36,470 bases of DNA. Origin: Desulfobacterales bacterium. GTDB taxonomy: Bacteria; Desulfobacterota; Desulfobacteria; Desulfobacterales; SpSt-501. Each line of letters opens with the position of its first letter. Positions within the stretch are counted from its first letter, which is position 1. A program made the position numbers and the translations under genes. The notes below the pieces were generated by a model, which ran no database searches, was not told the DNA's origin, and saw nothing but the letters and a program-made list of their open reading frames with translations. The stretch is from contig JALOOU010000018.1 in the NCBI GenBank assembly GCA_025454255.1, positions 1 to 36,470 on the forward strand, read 5' to 3'. This document shows positions 16,665-24,090 of the stretch, one piece after another.

Positions 16665-17819
16665 TCAGTGCGACTGATCGAGAATTAATGTCAACTCGGC
16701 TGCAGTCAGCTCCACGGGATTTCCACGCATGCTGCTTGATAAGAGCGAATTCGCGACGACCTCGGAGATTCGTTGCGGAGAGAACCCGTAGGCGGAAAGC
16801 GGCGGGATGGCCAGGCGCGTGCAAAGCGCCTGCAGCCATTGCGCGCCCTCTTCGGGTTCTGCCCGGGTGTTTGCGGTCAGAATCCGCGCGGCCTCTTGGT
16901 AGCGGGCGAGGGCCGGCGACCCGGGGAGACGTTCACGCAGGGCGGCGATGTTGGCGGCAGCCACCACCGGCAGCAGCCGGCCGCAGACGGCGCCGTGGGG
17001 GGCGGGGAACATGCCGCCGAAAGGCCCGGCGATGCCGTGGACGGCGCCCAGACGGGCGTTGGCAAGCGCCAGCCCCCCGCACAGGCTGGCGATGCACATC
17101 TCCTCGCGCGCCTGCCGGTCGGTGCCGTCGGCAACGGCGGCCGCCAGCGCGCGGCCGGCCCGGCGCAGGCCCTCGCGGCAAATCCCATCCGTCAGGGGGG
17201 TGGCGTCGCGGCTGACGAAGGCCTCCAAGAGCTGGGTCAGGGCATCGAAGCCCGTGGCGGCCGTGAGCGCCGGCGGCATGCTGTAGGTCAGCTCCGGGTC
17301 CACCAGGGCGAGCCGCGGCAGCATGAACGGGCTGCGCAGGCTGACCTTGATTCGGTGCGCGGCAGACCCCAGCACGGCGTTGCGGGTCACCTCCGCGCCG
17401 GTGCCGGCCGTCGTAGGAACTGCAACGTAAGGGGCGGAGGGCAGGGCGAGCGGCCGGGCCTTGCCGATCACCTCGAGGTGCTCCATCAAATCGCTCCCGT
17501 TGGCGATCATGGCGGCGATCGCTTTGCCCGCATCGATGACGCTGCCGCCCCCGATGCCCACCACGACGTTGCAGCCGAACTCCCGGGCGCGGTCGATGCC
17601 CGCCGCGACCCGCTCCGTGGTCGGCTCGCCGCCCACCTGAAACACCGTGTGCATGACATGGTGATCGTCCAGGCGGCGGCGCAGCTCGGCGGATCGTTCA
17701 GCCCCGGCGCCGGTCACGACCAGGGCGCGGCGCCCCAGTGCGGCGACTTCGCCCCCGATTCGGCGGGCAACGCCGCAGCCGAACACGATCCGGCCCGCGG
17801 TGGCAAACTCGAATTCCAT
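16665..17819 (-). CDS. Iron-type alcohol dehydrogenase family
   Basis: A 384-residue group III (iron-containing) alcohol dehydrogenase-like protein. NAD-binding GGGS is at 90-93 (VVGIGGGSVIDAGKAIA), followed by VAVPTTAGTGAEVTRNAVL (132-150). Three usual metal ligands are visible: Asp192, His261 (GAVHGIAGPFGG) and His275 (APHGAVC). The fourth, normally His in GxDALxH, is Gln196 (GFDALTQLLEAF), a replacement seen in a subgroup of the family. Substrate is unknown. No ribosome binding site precedes the ATG; a promoter ends 6 nt before it, suggesting a leaderless mRNA. Confidence 0.9.
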   Translation of the reverse strand: MEFEFATAGRIVFGCGVARRIGGEVAALGRRALVVTGAGAERSAELRRRLDDHHVMHTVFQVGGEPTTERVAAGIDRAREFGCNVVVGIGGGSVIDAGKAIAAMIANGSDLMEHLEVIGKARPLALPSAPYVAVPTTAGTGAEVTRNAVLGSAAHRIKVSLRSPFMLPRLALVDPELTYSMPPALTAATGFDALTQLLEAFVSRDATPLTDGICREGLRRAGRALAAAVADGTDRQAREEMCIASLCGGLALANARLGAVHGIAGPFGGMFPAPHGAVCGRLLPVVAAANIAALRERLPGSPALARYQEAARILTANTRAEPEEGAQWLQALCTRLAIPPLSAYGFSPQRISEVVANSLLSSSMRGNPVELTAAELTLILDQSH

Positions 17820-17825
17820 GCCGGC

Positions 17826-17854
17826 AGCTTAGCACTCCACCCGCACTAGTTCAA
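17826..17854 (-). promoter_or_regulatory. Sigma-70 promoter of the iron-type dehydrogenase gene
   Basis: Reading leftward: TTGAAC (17854-17849), 17-nt spacer ending TGC (extended -10), TAAGCT (17831-17826). The expected transcription start (17820-17819) coincides with the ATG at 17819. Confidence 0.55.
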
Positions 17855-18132
17855 TTGTGCTCCCGTTCGGTGACATTTTTTGGACATCCCAGTGCCCTTT
17901 TTTGTCACTATACGATTTTGCGCGGCGCAGGTCTCGGTTTTCAACACGCTGGTATCAATAGACTATTCGATTTCGGAAGCGCTGGCACAGAAATTGAATC
18001 AATGCTTTTCAAACTTCTCGGATGCGCGTGCATCTCCCCGACGGGCTCTCTCAACCATCGACCTTTGGAGGATTGCACTGTCAGGAAAAACGGCATCATG
18101 GGAAGTTTTTCTTTTCCACGGCCGTTGCACGG
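17855..18132. other. Intergenic stretch without a convincing gene
   Basis: This part of the 387-nt gap between the dehydrogenase and the LOG gene has lower GC than its surroundings. It holds an inverted repeat GTGACA (17870-17875)/TGTCAC (17903-17908), each arm next to a T-rich run, and a sigma-54-like element at 17983-17998. Short open frames exist in it, but none has both a good start and a recognisable product. Confidence 0.5.
17983..17998 (+). promoter_or_regulatory. Sigma-54-like element (weak -12)
   Basis: TGGCACA (17983-17989), 4 nt, TTGAA (17994-17998). The -24 half is good; the -12 half has GA instead of the near-invariant GC. The same TTGAA variant occurs at 28014-28018. No clear gene starts within 200 nt except the LOG gene at 18207. 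Confidence 0.3.
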
Positions 18133-18162
18133 TTGCATGGCTCCTGCTCCATCTGGTAAGCT
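18133..18162 (+). promoter_or_regulatory. Candidate sigma-70 promoter of the LOG-family gene
   Basis: TTGCAT (18133-18138), 18-nt spacer, TAAGCT (18157-18162). The -10 is the same hexamer as in the divergent dehydrogenase promoter. Start near 18169 leaves about 38 nt of leader containing the ribosome binding site. Confidence 0.4.
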
Positions 18163-18206
18163 GCGATCCGTCGGTGCAACGCTCACCTGGAAAGGAAGGC
18201 CCTCGC

Positions 18207-19088
18207 ATGCCCAAGCAGCGCTCCCGCAAGACGATATTCCCATCGGCGCAGGAGGATGCCCGCCACGCCTCCTTGAAAGCCGAAGCGGACTATCTGCGGT
18301 CCACCAGCTACCGGCTCGCGTTCCAAGACCCCGACTTTCTGCTCAAGGACGAACTTCGCCCCGTGCGCCTGCAGCTGGAGCTGCTTAAACCCGAGCTGGC
18401 GCTGCAGGAGAGAGGCGTCGAGTCGGCGGTGGTGGTCTTCGGCAGCGCGCGCTTTTTGGACCCGGAGACGGCTGCGGCTGGGCTGGAGGCCGCGCGCGCC
18501 GAGCTCAGCCGGGACGAGGCCGACCCGCAGCTGCAGCTGAACCTGAAGCGCGCCGAGCGCGCCATGGCCGGCAGCCGCCACTACGAGAATGCGCGCAGGC
18601 TGGGGTACCTGATCGGCCGGCACTCGGACAACCATCGCCTGGTGGTCATGACCGGCGGCGGCCCCGGCATCATGGAGGCCGCCAACCGCGGCGCCTTCGA
18701 GGCCGGGGGCTTGACCATCGGCATGAACATCGTGCTGCCGCACGAGCAGTACCCCAACCCGTACATCACCCCGGAGCTCAACTTCCAGTTCCACTATTTC
18801 GCCATTCGCAAGATGCACCTGCTTATGCGTGCCAAGTGCCTGGTGGCCTTTCCGGGCGGGTTCGGGACCCTGGATGAGCTCTTCGAAACCCTGACCCTGA
18901 TCCAAACCGGCAAGATCCGGCGGATCCCGGTGCTGCTCTTCGGCCGGAGCTTCTGGGAGCGGGTGGTCGACTTCCAGGCCCTGGTGGACGAGGGCACCAT
19001 CTCCGCAGGCGACCTGGGTTTGTTTCGTTTCGTCGAGACGGCCGAGGAGGCGTGGGAGATTATCTGCGCCACCGGCGATGGCCGCTAA
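18207..19088 (+). CDS. LOG-family nucleoside-monophosphate phosphoribohydrolase-like protein
   Basis: A 293-residue protein of the LOG/'lysine decarboxylase-like' family, which cleaves nucleoside 5'-monophosphates to base and ribose phosphate. Key motifs: VVVFGSARF (about 71-79), VVMTGGGPGIMEAANRGAF (about 146-164) and VAFPGGFGTLDELFETLTLIQTGK (about 212-235), the paired PGG-x-GT-x-x-E and GGGPG-x-ME hallmarks. The first 60 residues are charged and helical, an extension over the short plant-LOG type. Start ATG 18207 has AAGGAAGG 7 nt upstream; the frame is open to 17880, but that extension shows no family features and lies across the promoter. Confidence 0.9.
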   Translation: MPKQRSRKTIFPSAQEDARHASLKAEADYLRSTSYRLAFQDPDFLLKDELRPVRLQLELLKPELALQERGVESAVVVFGSARFLDPETAAAGLEAARAELSRDEADPQLQLNLKRAERAMAGSRHYENARRLGYLIGRHSDNHRLVVMTGGGPGIMEAANRGAFEAGGLTIGMNIVLPHEQYPNPYITPELNFQFHYFAIRKMHLLMRAKCLVAFPGGFGTLDELFETLTLIQTGKIRRIPVLLFGRSFWERVVDFQALVDEGTISAGDLGLFRFVETAEEAWEIICATGDGR

Positions 19089-19253
19089 GAACGGTTTGGG
19101 TCTCCCGATCGGAGAGGAGCTCGGTTGCCGGAAAAATTTTAATGCGGCAGGTAAACCCGGCGTTGCCTTTCAGCGTCCAAGCTTTCAAGGTTGTGGCTGC
19201 ATTGCCGCGTCGCGCAGAGATCGGATTTCAGCCTGATGCAGGGATGAGCGCAC

Positions 19254-19913
19254 ATGAAACGCCTCCTATGGATGGCAGGGGTGATTGCGGTTTTCGGGTT
19301 CGCTGCGCCGGCCTCCGGCGACATCTACCGATGGCGGGATGCCGACGGCGTCATGCGTTTCTCGAATCAGCCGCCGCCGCCGGGGGTCAAGGTCCTCGAG
19401 CGGATCGCAGAGACGCCCTACGATGCGGAGTCGGATCGCCGGCGCATGGAGGAAGACCGCCGCGTGCGGATGGAGTTCGAAAAACTGGACCTCGAGCAGC
19501 GCCAGAGCGCGGTCGCCGCACGCGAGCGTGAGGCGCAGCACAAGCTTCAGGAGGCCGAACGCCGCATGGAGCAGTCGCAGCCGAAGGCCGATCCGGGCGA
19601 TGAGTGCGATGAGCGCTATTACCTGCGATACGGCAGCTGCGGCCCCGGAGTCGTCTACTACCGCCATTCGGGACGTTCGGGCCCCAACGACCTCTACCAA
19701 GGAGTGTACCGGGACAACAACAACCTTTACTACCAGAAGCCTGCCCCCCATGGGCCCAAGCCCAAGGGGGAGAAACCGCCCTCGAACGACCCGGCCCGCC
19801 CCAAGCCGGGCAAGCCCGCGCCCGGCGCAAAGAGCGGGAAAACCGCCGCCGCGGCCGGAGACCTCGAGCAGCCGGCACCGACCGCCCCCAAGGCTTCACC
19901 CGGAAAGAGGTGA
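19254..19913 (+). CDS. DUF4124 domain exported protein
   Basis: A 219-residue exported protein. Signal peptide MKRLLWMAGVIAVFGFAAPASG is followed at once by DIYRWRDADGVMRFSNQPPPPG (about 23-44), the short DUF4124 motif found after signal peptides. Residues about 60-110 form a charged coiled coil (EEDRRVRMEFEKLDLEQRQS and on). A Tyr-rich middle with a Cys pair (CDERYYLRYGSC) and a Pro/Lys/Ala-rich disordered tail follow. Function is unknown; it is probably a periplasmic or envelope protein. AGGGA lies upstream of the ATG. The tail is low-complexity and likely unstructured. Confidence 0.82.
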   Translation: MKRLLWMAGVIAVFGFAAPASGDIYRWRDADGVMRFSNQPPPPGVKVLERIAETPYDAESDRRRMEEDRRVRMEFEKLDLEQRQSAVAAREREAQHKLQEAERRMEQSQPKADPGDECDERYYLRYGSCGPGVVYYRHSGRSGPNDLYQGVYRDNNNLYYQKPAPHGPKPKGEKPPSNDPARPKPGKPAPGAKSGKTAAAAGDLEQPAPTAPKASPGKR

Positions 19914-19926
19914 GCGGCCGGCCGGG

Positions 19927-20892
19927 TCAAAAAAGCGCAGACTGATCCTTTTGCAGCTCTACGATCGCGGCGTTGAACAGCTCCACGCGGCGTTTGACGG
20001 CCTCGATGACATCCATGTGCGCGAGCTTCCAGCGGTACAACCCGTTTTGAAGCCGCTGGCTCTCTTCCGCGAGAGCCGCCATCATTTGCTCTTTCGCCGG
20101 CTCCCACAGCAGGTGGATCTCCTCGGGCAGCAAACCGATCTTGCGAAAATGCCAGCGGCAGTAGGCCTGCCACCAGGCGGATGCGGTTTCGGCGTTGGCT
20201 CTGGCGCCCTCGCAATAAAAATGGGCCCACTCCAGGTGGGGCAGCGGGAGGTGCAGGTCGCGGGCGACGTCCTTCAGCACGCGCCTGCCCTCCGGAGTAT
20301 GCCGGTCGTACACCACCCAAAAGGGAAACGCCTCCTGGGGGATCGGGGCCGGCTGGATGGCGGGGGGGCTCTCGGTCAAGGCAAGGTAGGCCGCCGCCAT
20401 GGAGACCGCCCGGTCGTGGGGCCGATCGCCCTCCTGAAATCGAAAGGCATTGTCGATCAATGTTTTTCGATCCCTTCCCGCGCTTTTCTCGGACGCCCAT
20501 TTCCAAAACCCCGCTGGGTTGCGGATCGCCCGGGCCAGCCATCGCAGGGGTTTTTCGCCGGGACTGTCGTCGAGCGCGCTGGCGTCGCCCTTGTCCAGCA
20601 CATAGGCCAGGAAGCCGAGACCGGTGGCGTCCCGGTTCTTCTGAGCTGCCGCCAGGGCCGTGAGGGCTGCGATCTTGCTGTGGACGCCTTTGCTGAACAG
20701 CCGCTCCGCGCCCAGCGGCCAGCACTCGGCGAAAATGATCGCGGCGCTGCGGGTTTCCAGCCATGCCGCCGCGGCTTTGCCCATGGAATCGATCATGGCA
20801 CCGGTCGTGATGATCCATTCGGGGTAGCCCCGCCGCGCGGCCTTGTGCAGCAGCGAGCGATAGTGGGCATCTACCGCCAACGGCGTTTTCAT
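19927..20892 (-). CDS. Protein of unknown function (321 residues)
   Basis: I do not recognise this family. The sequence has no signal peptide or membrane helix. It is mostly alpha-helical, Ala/Trp-rich, with segments such as EWIITTGAMIDSMGKAAAAW, RSAAIIFAECWPLGAERLF and EWAHFYCEGARANAETASAW; the last two thirds hold many Trp and His residues. It may be a cytosolic helical repeat protein. The 5' side lacks a good ribosome binding site (CTCCTG before the ATG), so the exact start is uncertain. It converges on the DUF4124 gene with a 13-nt gap, and codon use looks like that of its neighbours. Confidence 0.75.
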   Translation of the reverse strand: MKTPLAVDAHYRSLLHKAARRGYPEWIITTGAMIDSMGKAAAAWLETRSAAIIFAECWPLGAERLFSKGVHSKIAALTALAAAQKNRDATGLGFLAYVLDKGDASALDDSPGEKPLRWLARAIRNPAGFWKWASEKSAGRDRKTLIDNAFRFQEGDRPHDRAVSMAAAYLALTESPPAIQPAPIPQEAFPFWVVYDRHTPEGRRVLKDVARDLHLPLPHLEWAHFYCEGARANAETASAWWQAYCRWHFRKIGLLPEEIHLLWEPAKEQMMAALAEESQRLQNGLYRWKLAHMDVIEAVKRRVELFNAAIVELQKDQSALF

Positions 20893-20995
20893 CAGGAGTG
20901 TCTCGAGAATTTAGAGGGTTGAGCGCCCGGATCGGATGGACCGTGAGCCTGCCTCGGGTTGAAACGGGTTGGCGCCCAGGCGCTATCGTACAGTG

Positions 20996-21192
20996 GTGCG
21001 CCTGCCGTTGTAACGTATTTCGATGCGCGGTCTCTAAACTTATGCCGCTTGAGATGGTAAGCGGCATGCCCCGAACGCCCTTTTCATCCTCCTTTTGGGG
21101 TCGCTCGGGTGTAGGACCTGCCACTGAAAAGTGGTGTTTCTCCTCCTCTCCCGCGAGAGGCGGGCCCCGCCAGGGGTTCGCCTCTTTTTTTT
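20996..21192 (+). ncRNA. Candidate structured small RNA with its own terminator
   Basis: Consecutive hairpins on the plus strand: ATGCCGCTT (21042-21050)/AAGCGGCAT (21059-21067), perfect, 8-nt loop; CCCGAACG (21070-21077)/CGCTCGGG (21102-21109), one mismatch; CCACT-GAAA-AGTGG (21121-21134), a tetraloop stem; CCTCTC (21145-21150)/GAGAGG (21155-21160); then the terminator. The CCTCTC stem would compete with the terminator's 5' arm. The 5' end is guessed from the weak promoter at 20959-20989. I do not recognise a known RNA family. Confidence 0.4.
21156..21192 (+). terminator. Strong intrinsic terminator
   Basis: AGAGGCG (21156-21162) pairs with CGCCTCT (21179-21185); inside it two G-U pairs and CCCC (21165-21168)/GGGG (21173-21176) continue the stem around a GCCA loop, 13 pairs in all. 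Seven T residues (21186-21192) follow. It works only in the plus direction. Confidence 0.8.
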
Positions 21193-21211
21193 GGGGGCGG
21201 GGCCAAGGGAT

Positions 21212-21652
21212 TCAGAGGACTCCTTCGCAAACTTCCCGATCGGCGCGAAGCCCGCTTCTGAGCAAATCCGCGAAGGTGATTTGATTGAGTCGGGTAAACA
21301 TCGCCTGCGAGGCTTCCATCCAAACATAGCGGGTGGCACACTCCTCTGTGCGCTCGCAGCGTTTGGAGCCGCCTGTGCATCCGGTCAAGAAGGCGCCGCC
21401 TTCCAACAAGGCAACGATTTCGCCGACCGTGATCTCCTCCGGACGGCGGGTCAGAATGTGCCCGCCCTTCGACCCCCGGAAGCTTTGAATGTATCCGGCG
21501 CGCTTGAGCGGGCGGATGATCTGCTCGAGGTATTTCAAGGAGATTGCCTGGCGCCTGGCGATCTCGCCGAGCTGAATGGGACCCTTGCCGAGGTTCTGGG
21601 CCATATCGAGGATGAGGCGGGTGCCGTAGCGGCTGCGGGTGGAAAGCTTCAT
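21212..21652 (-). CDS. Rrf2-family Fe-S transcriptional regulator
   Basis: A 146-residue Rrf2/IscR-type regulator. It opens with MKLSTRSRYGTRLILDMAQN, followed by a winged helix whose recognition part is ISLKYLEQIIRPLKRAGYIQSFRGSKGGHIL (about 37-66). Three cysteines, Cys92, Cys99 and Cys105, lie in the usual place for a [2Fe-2S] cluster, so DNA binding probably responds to cluster state or redox. GGAG lies 8 nt before the ATG. It follows the DnaJ-like gene by 68 nt on the same strand; a palindrome at 21690-21702 in that gap may be its own operator. Confidence 0.93.
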   Translation of the reverse strand: MKLSTRSRYGTRLILDMAQNLGKGPIQLGEIARRQAISLKYLEQIIRPLKRAGYIQSFRGSKGGHILTRRPEEITVGEIVALLEGGAFLTGCTGGSKRCERTEECATRYVWMEASQAMFTRLNQITFADLLRSGLRADREVCEGVL

Positions 21653-21689
21653 GAAAATGGCTCCATTCAGGGGTGTCTGCAGAAGCGTT

Positions 21690-21702
21690 ATTTCAATGAA
21701 AT
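21690..21702. promoter_or_regulatory. Perfect palindrome upstream of the Rrf2 gene
   Basis: ATTTCA-A-TGAAAT, 6-bp arms around one base, 38 nt upstream of the Rrf2 start codon in an AT-rich stretch. Rrf2 proteins often bind palindromes over their own promoters, so it is a candidate operator. It does not match the classic IscR consensus closely. Confidence 0.35.
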
Positions 21703-21720
21703 CAGACTATAGATTATCTC

Positions 21721-22548
21721 TCAGCCCGTCAAGCAGCAAAAACGATTCTTTGCCCTGGCCCACAGGGATAGGGCCGCATCCGTCATGCGCCTGAACACGG
21801 GTTTTTGAAATCGGACTTCCAGAAAGAGATCTCCGTTTTTTCCCCCATGCCGGCCGGTTTCGCCGATACCGGACAGGCGGATGCGTTGACCCTCCCGGAT
21901 GCCGGGGGGCACGCGCACGATCAGCTTTTTGGACCCTTGCCGCAGCAGATAGGCATAAGGGCCGCCGCTCTCGGCCAGCCGGGCCGTTATCCAGATGCGG
22001 TCGTGGATATCGCTGCCGTCGACGGGTGGGTGAGGCCGATGGGCTCCGCGCAGCGCCCGGCGTACGATTTTTCCGAACAGGCCGGTGCCCGACGCCCCCG
22101 CGTCGGGTTTCCCTGGCGAGCGGCCGAAGCCAAAAACGCGAACTCGCACCCCCGGTCGTTTGAATTCGAATACCCGGTAGGATTGCCCGTAGACGTCCCG
22201 GAAAATTTCGTCCACTCCCCGGACCCCGAAGGCGCGGGCCATCTCGTCGAACACGGAGTTGATGTCCGAGCCGCTGAAAATATCCTCGTTGCTGTGGCTG
22301 CTTCGATAGCGGGATTGCGCGCCCGGTCCAAACTGCAGGCGCAGCGCATCATACTCCCGGCGCTTGGAGGGGTTGGAGAGGACGGCGTAGGCTTCGTTGA
22401 CTCGTTTCATGGCCTCCACCGCGGCCGGATTGTCCCGGTTGCGGTCGGGGTGATGCTCCAGGGCCTTGCGCCGATACGCCTCTTTGATCTCGTGCGTCGA
22501 GGCTTGGGCCGAAACCCCGAGCAGAACGTAATAATCGTCTGTGGACAT
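21721..22548 (-). CDS. DnaJ/CbpA-type co-chaperone
   Basis: A 275-residue J-domain protein. Residues 4-70 are a full J domain (DYYVLLGVSAQASTHEIKEA, His-Pro-Asp at 33-35), which stimulates DnaK ATPase. There is no Cys-rich zinc finger. The middle (about 75-185) is Arg/Gly-rich and varied. Residues about 185-260 carry a DnaJ C-terminal-like substrate domain (KLIVRVPPGIREGQRIRLSG and GDLFLEVRFQ). Only one such domain is clear, so it is shorter than CbpA. The C-terminal end is positively charged with two Cys. It is divergent from the zinc-ribbon gene at 22615. Confidence 0.9.
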   Translation of the reverse strand: MSTDDYYVLLGVSAQASTHEIKEAYRRKALEHHPDRNRDNPAAVEAMKRVNEAYAVLSNPSKRREYDALRLQFGPGAQSRYRSSHSNEDIFSGSDINSVFDEMARAFGVRGVDEIFRDVYGQSYRVFEFKRPGVRVRVFGFGRSPGKPDAGASGTGLFGKIVRRALRGAHRPHPPVDGSDIHDRIWITARLAESGGPYAYLLRQGSKKLIVRVPPGIREGQRIRLSGIGETGRHGGKNGDLFLEVRFQKPVFRRMTDAALSLWARAKNRFCCLTG

Positions 22549-22614
22549 ATGCTTCTGGTTGCCTTATGATGCTTTGTGCATGAAATAAAACCGCATCCAC
22601 ATGGAAAAGGATCG

Positions 22615-22791
22615 ATGCCCAAACCGACGCGCGACCCTGAATGCCCCGGTTCTGAGCTGAAGTGCCCCGAGTGCCGGCGCCCGCTGACTCTTCCGCGAAT
22701 AAAGGCCTCAGAAGACAAACCCCTCATTTGCGGCGGGTGCGGCCGGCGTTTCGATTGCGGCGACCTTCCGGCGGTTTCAGCAGTCGACTGA
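22615..22791 (+). CDS. Mini zinc-ribbon protein
   Basis: A 58-residue protein with two Cys pairs, CPEC (17-20) and CGGC (39-42), 18 residues apart, a plain zinc ribbon. Such small ribbons occur as stand-alone adaptors; no partner can be named. AAGGA lies just before the ATG at 22615; the frame is open to ATG 22576, which has no ribosome binding site. The 3' end overlaps the convergent Nudix gene by 15 nt. Confidence 0.65.
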   Translation: MPKPTRDPECPGSELKCPECRRPLTLPRIKASEDKPLICGGCGRRFDCGDLPAVSAVD

Positions 22792-23385
22792 GGCGGGCGC
22801 CCCCGTCGCCACCAGGCGCCCGGTGGCTGCGAAGCGCTCGATCACCAGCCACGCCCTGGCGTCGAACTTGAGCGTCGGATCGGTACACAGGCAGGCAGCC
22901 TCAGCGGCCGACACGAACAGCACCTCAATCTGTTCGGACCTTCCCTGCGATGCGGCGGAAGGCTCGCCGTCGCACTCCACATAGACCAAACTGATCGATT
23001 CGTCCGTTATTCCGGCCGAGGTGTACAGCGGCGGGCTGATCTTCAGCACGTTCACCACCGACAGCCCGGTCTCTTCCACCAGCTCCCGGCCGGCGGCGTG
23101 CTCGATACTCTCGCCCATGTCCACAAGCCCTGCCGGGAACCCGTATTCAACTCCGGCGAGCGGCACCCGGCATTCGCGGATGACCACCAGCTTGCGGCGC
23201 CGGCGGTGGAACGCGGCGATGATCACGGCATCCGGGGTTTCGAAGCGGCCGCTGGCGCAGCGCGGGATGCTGCGGCGGGTGGCCAGCGTCCATCGCCGCG
23301 GGTCGCGGCCCTCGAGTCGATAGGTGACCTGGAACAGGTTCAACCAAGGTGAGTCGCTCAGCTTCTCCACCCCGAAAATCTTCAT
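22777..23385 (-). CDS. Nudix hydrolase (ADP-ribose pyrophosphatase-like)
   Basis: A 202-residue Nudix protein. The box G-x5-E-x7-REUxEExGU is complete: Gly86, Glu92, then REL at 100-102, Glu104-Glu105 and Gly107. The preceding VEYGFPAGLVDMGES is as in ADP-ribose and NUDT5-like pyrophosphatases. Substrate is not certain. The first 45 residues form an extra beta-strand region. It shares its last 15 nt with the convergent zinc-ribbon gene. Confidence 0.92.
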   Translation of the reverse strand: MKIFGVEKLSDSPWLNLFQVTYRLEGRDPRRWTLATRRSIPRCASGRFETPDAVIIAAFHRRRRKLVVIRECRVPLAGVEYGFPAGLVDMGESIEHAAGRELVEETGLSVVNVLKISPPLYTSAGITDESISLVYVECDGEPSAASQGRSEQIEVLFVSAAEAACLCTDPTLKFDARAWLVIERFAATGRLVATGAPASVDC

Positions 23386-23501
23386 GACCGGTCTCCGTGC
23401 CCTGTCGTATCGGAGGGCCCCGTCGTTGTCAACACTGCAGAGCCTCGGCCGGGCCGAAAAGGCATCAAGATGTGGCCGTGGCTGCCGATAAGATCATAAC
23501 G

Positions 23502-24035
23502 ATGACCCCACCCCCCAACGACCCGGCAGACCGCAATCCTCAGATCGGTCGGGCCGAGGGCGCACCCTGCGAAAAGCGCCTCGGAGCGGAGCGCCGCCGA
23601 GGAGGCATTCCCTCGCTCAGGGTCTTATGGGCGGGTGGCCGGCGCCGACAGGTGCGCAGAACCGTCGACCGGCGACGAATCGTCATCTTGGACCGCTATT
23701 CCCCCGGCCTTCTGGCGGTCATCCTGGGAATTCTCTTCCTGAGCCTTACGGATGCCTTCCTGACCCTCAACCTGATCGAGTGCGGCGCCAGCGAGATCAA
23801 CCCCGTCATGGCCTATTTCCTCCAGAAGGGCCCCCTTGTCTTCACGCTCGTCAAATACGGATTCACCAGCCTGGCGGTGATCATTTTCCTTCTCGTCAAA
23901 AACAGCGTCATCCACGGAAGCCGGATGCGCACCCGCAGCCTCTTCACCTTTGCGATCATCTGCTTCCTGATCGCCGTGGTGTGGCAGGTCATCTTGATTT
24001 TTTCGACGTCTTGCCGCATGGTTCCCGCTGGGTGA
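23502..24035 (+). CDS. DUF5658-like membrane protein
   Basis: A 177-residue protein. The first 65 residues are polar, Arg-rich and probably cytoplasmic. Three membrane helices follow: PGLLAVILGILFLSLTDAFLTLNLI, then a turn with ECGASEINPVMAYFLQKGP, VFTLVKYGFTSLAVIIFLLV, and FTFAIICFLIAVVWQVILIF. The Asp-Ala-x-x-Thr helix end, Glu-x-Asn-Pro-x-Met-Ala and the Lys-Tyr helix match DUF5658. Function is unknown. ATG 23502 is the first in frame after the upstream GC-rich part; the frame is open to 23397, so the start is uncertain. Confidence 0.7.
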   Translation: MTPPPNDPADRNPQIGRAEGAPCEKRLGAERRRGGIPSLRVLWAGGRRRQVRRTVDRRRIVILDRYSPGLLAVILGILFLSLTDAFLTLNLIECGASEINPVMAYFLQKGPLVFTLVKYGFTSLAVIIFLLVKNSVIHGSRMRTRSLFTFAIICFLIAVVWQVILIFSTSCRMVPAG

Positions 24036-24090
24036 GGGGCGCTGCCGGTTTCCGGCGTATCTCAGTGGTTGCAGGGCCTCCCCGCTGGCC

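Larger units (their letters stand above)
20893..21211. other. Gene-free structured region between the orphan gene and the Rrf2 gene
   Basis: This 319-nt gap holds no supported ORF. It contains a weak plus-strand promoter (TTGAAA 20959-20964, 19 nt, TATCGT 20984-20989), then a series of hairpins from 21042 on, ending in the strong plus-strand terminator at 21156-21192. No protein gene on the plus strand leads into that terminator. Confidence 0.6.

Noticed and set aside
17880..18206. 109-codon N-terminal extension of the LOG protein
   Set aside because: It covers the intergenic promoter region and adds no family sequence; ATG 18207 has a good ribosome binding site.
21040..21339. 99-codon minus-strand frame from inside the Rrf2 gene into the hairpin region
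   Set aside because: Basic low-complexity sequence out of frame with Rrf2; the hairpins and terminator explain the region better.
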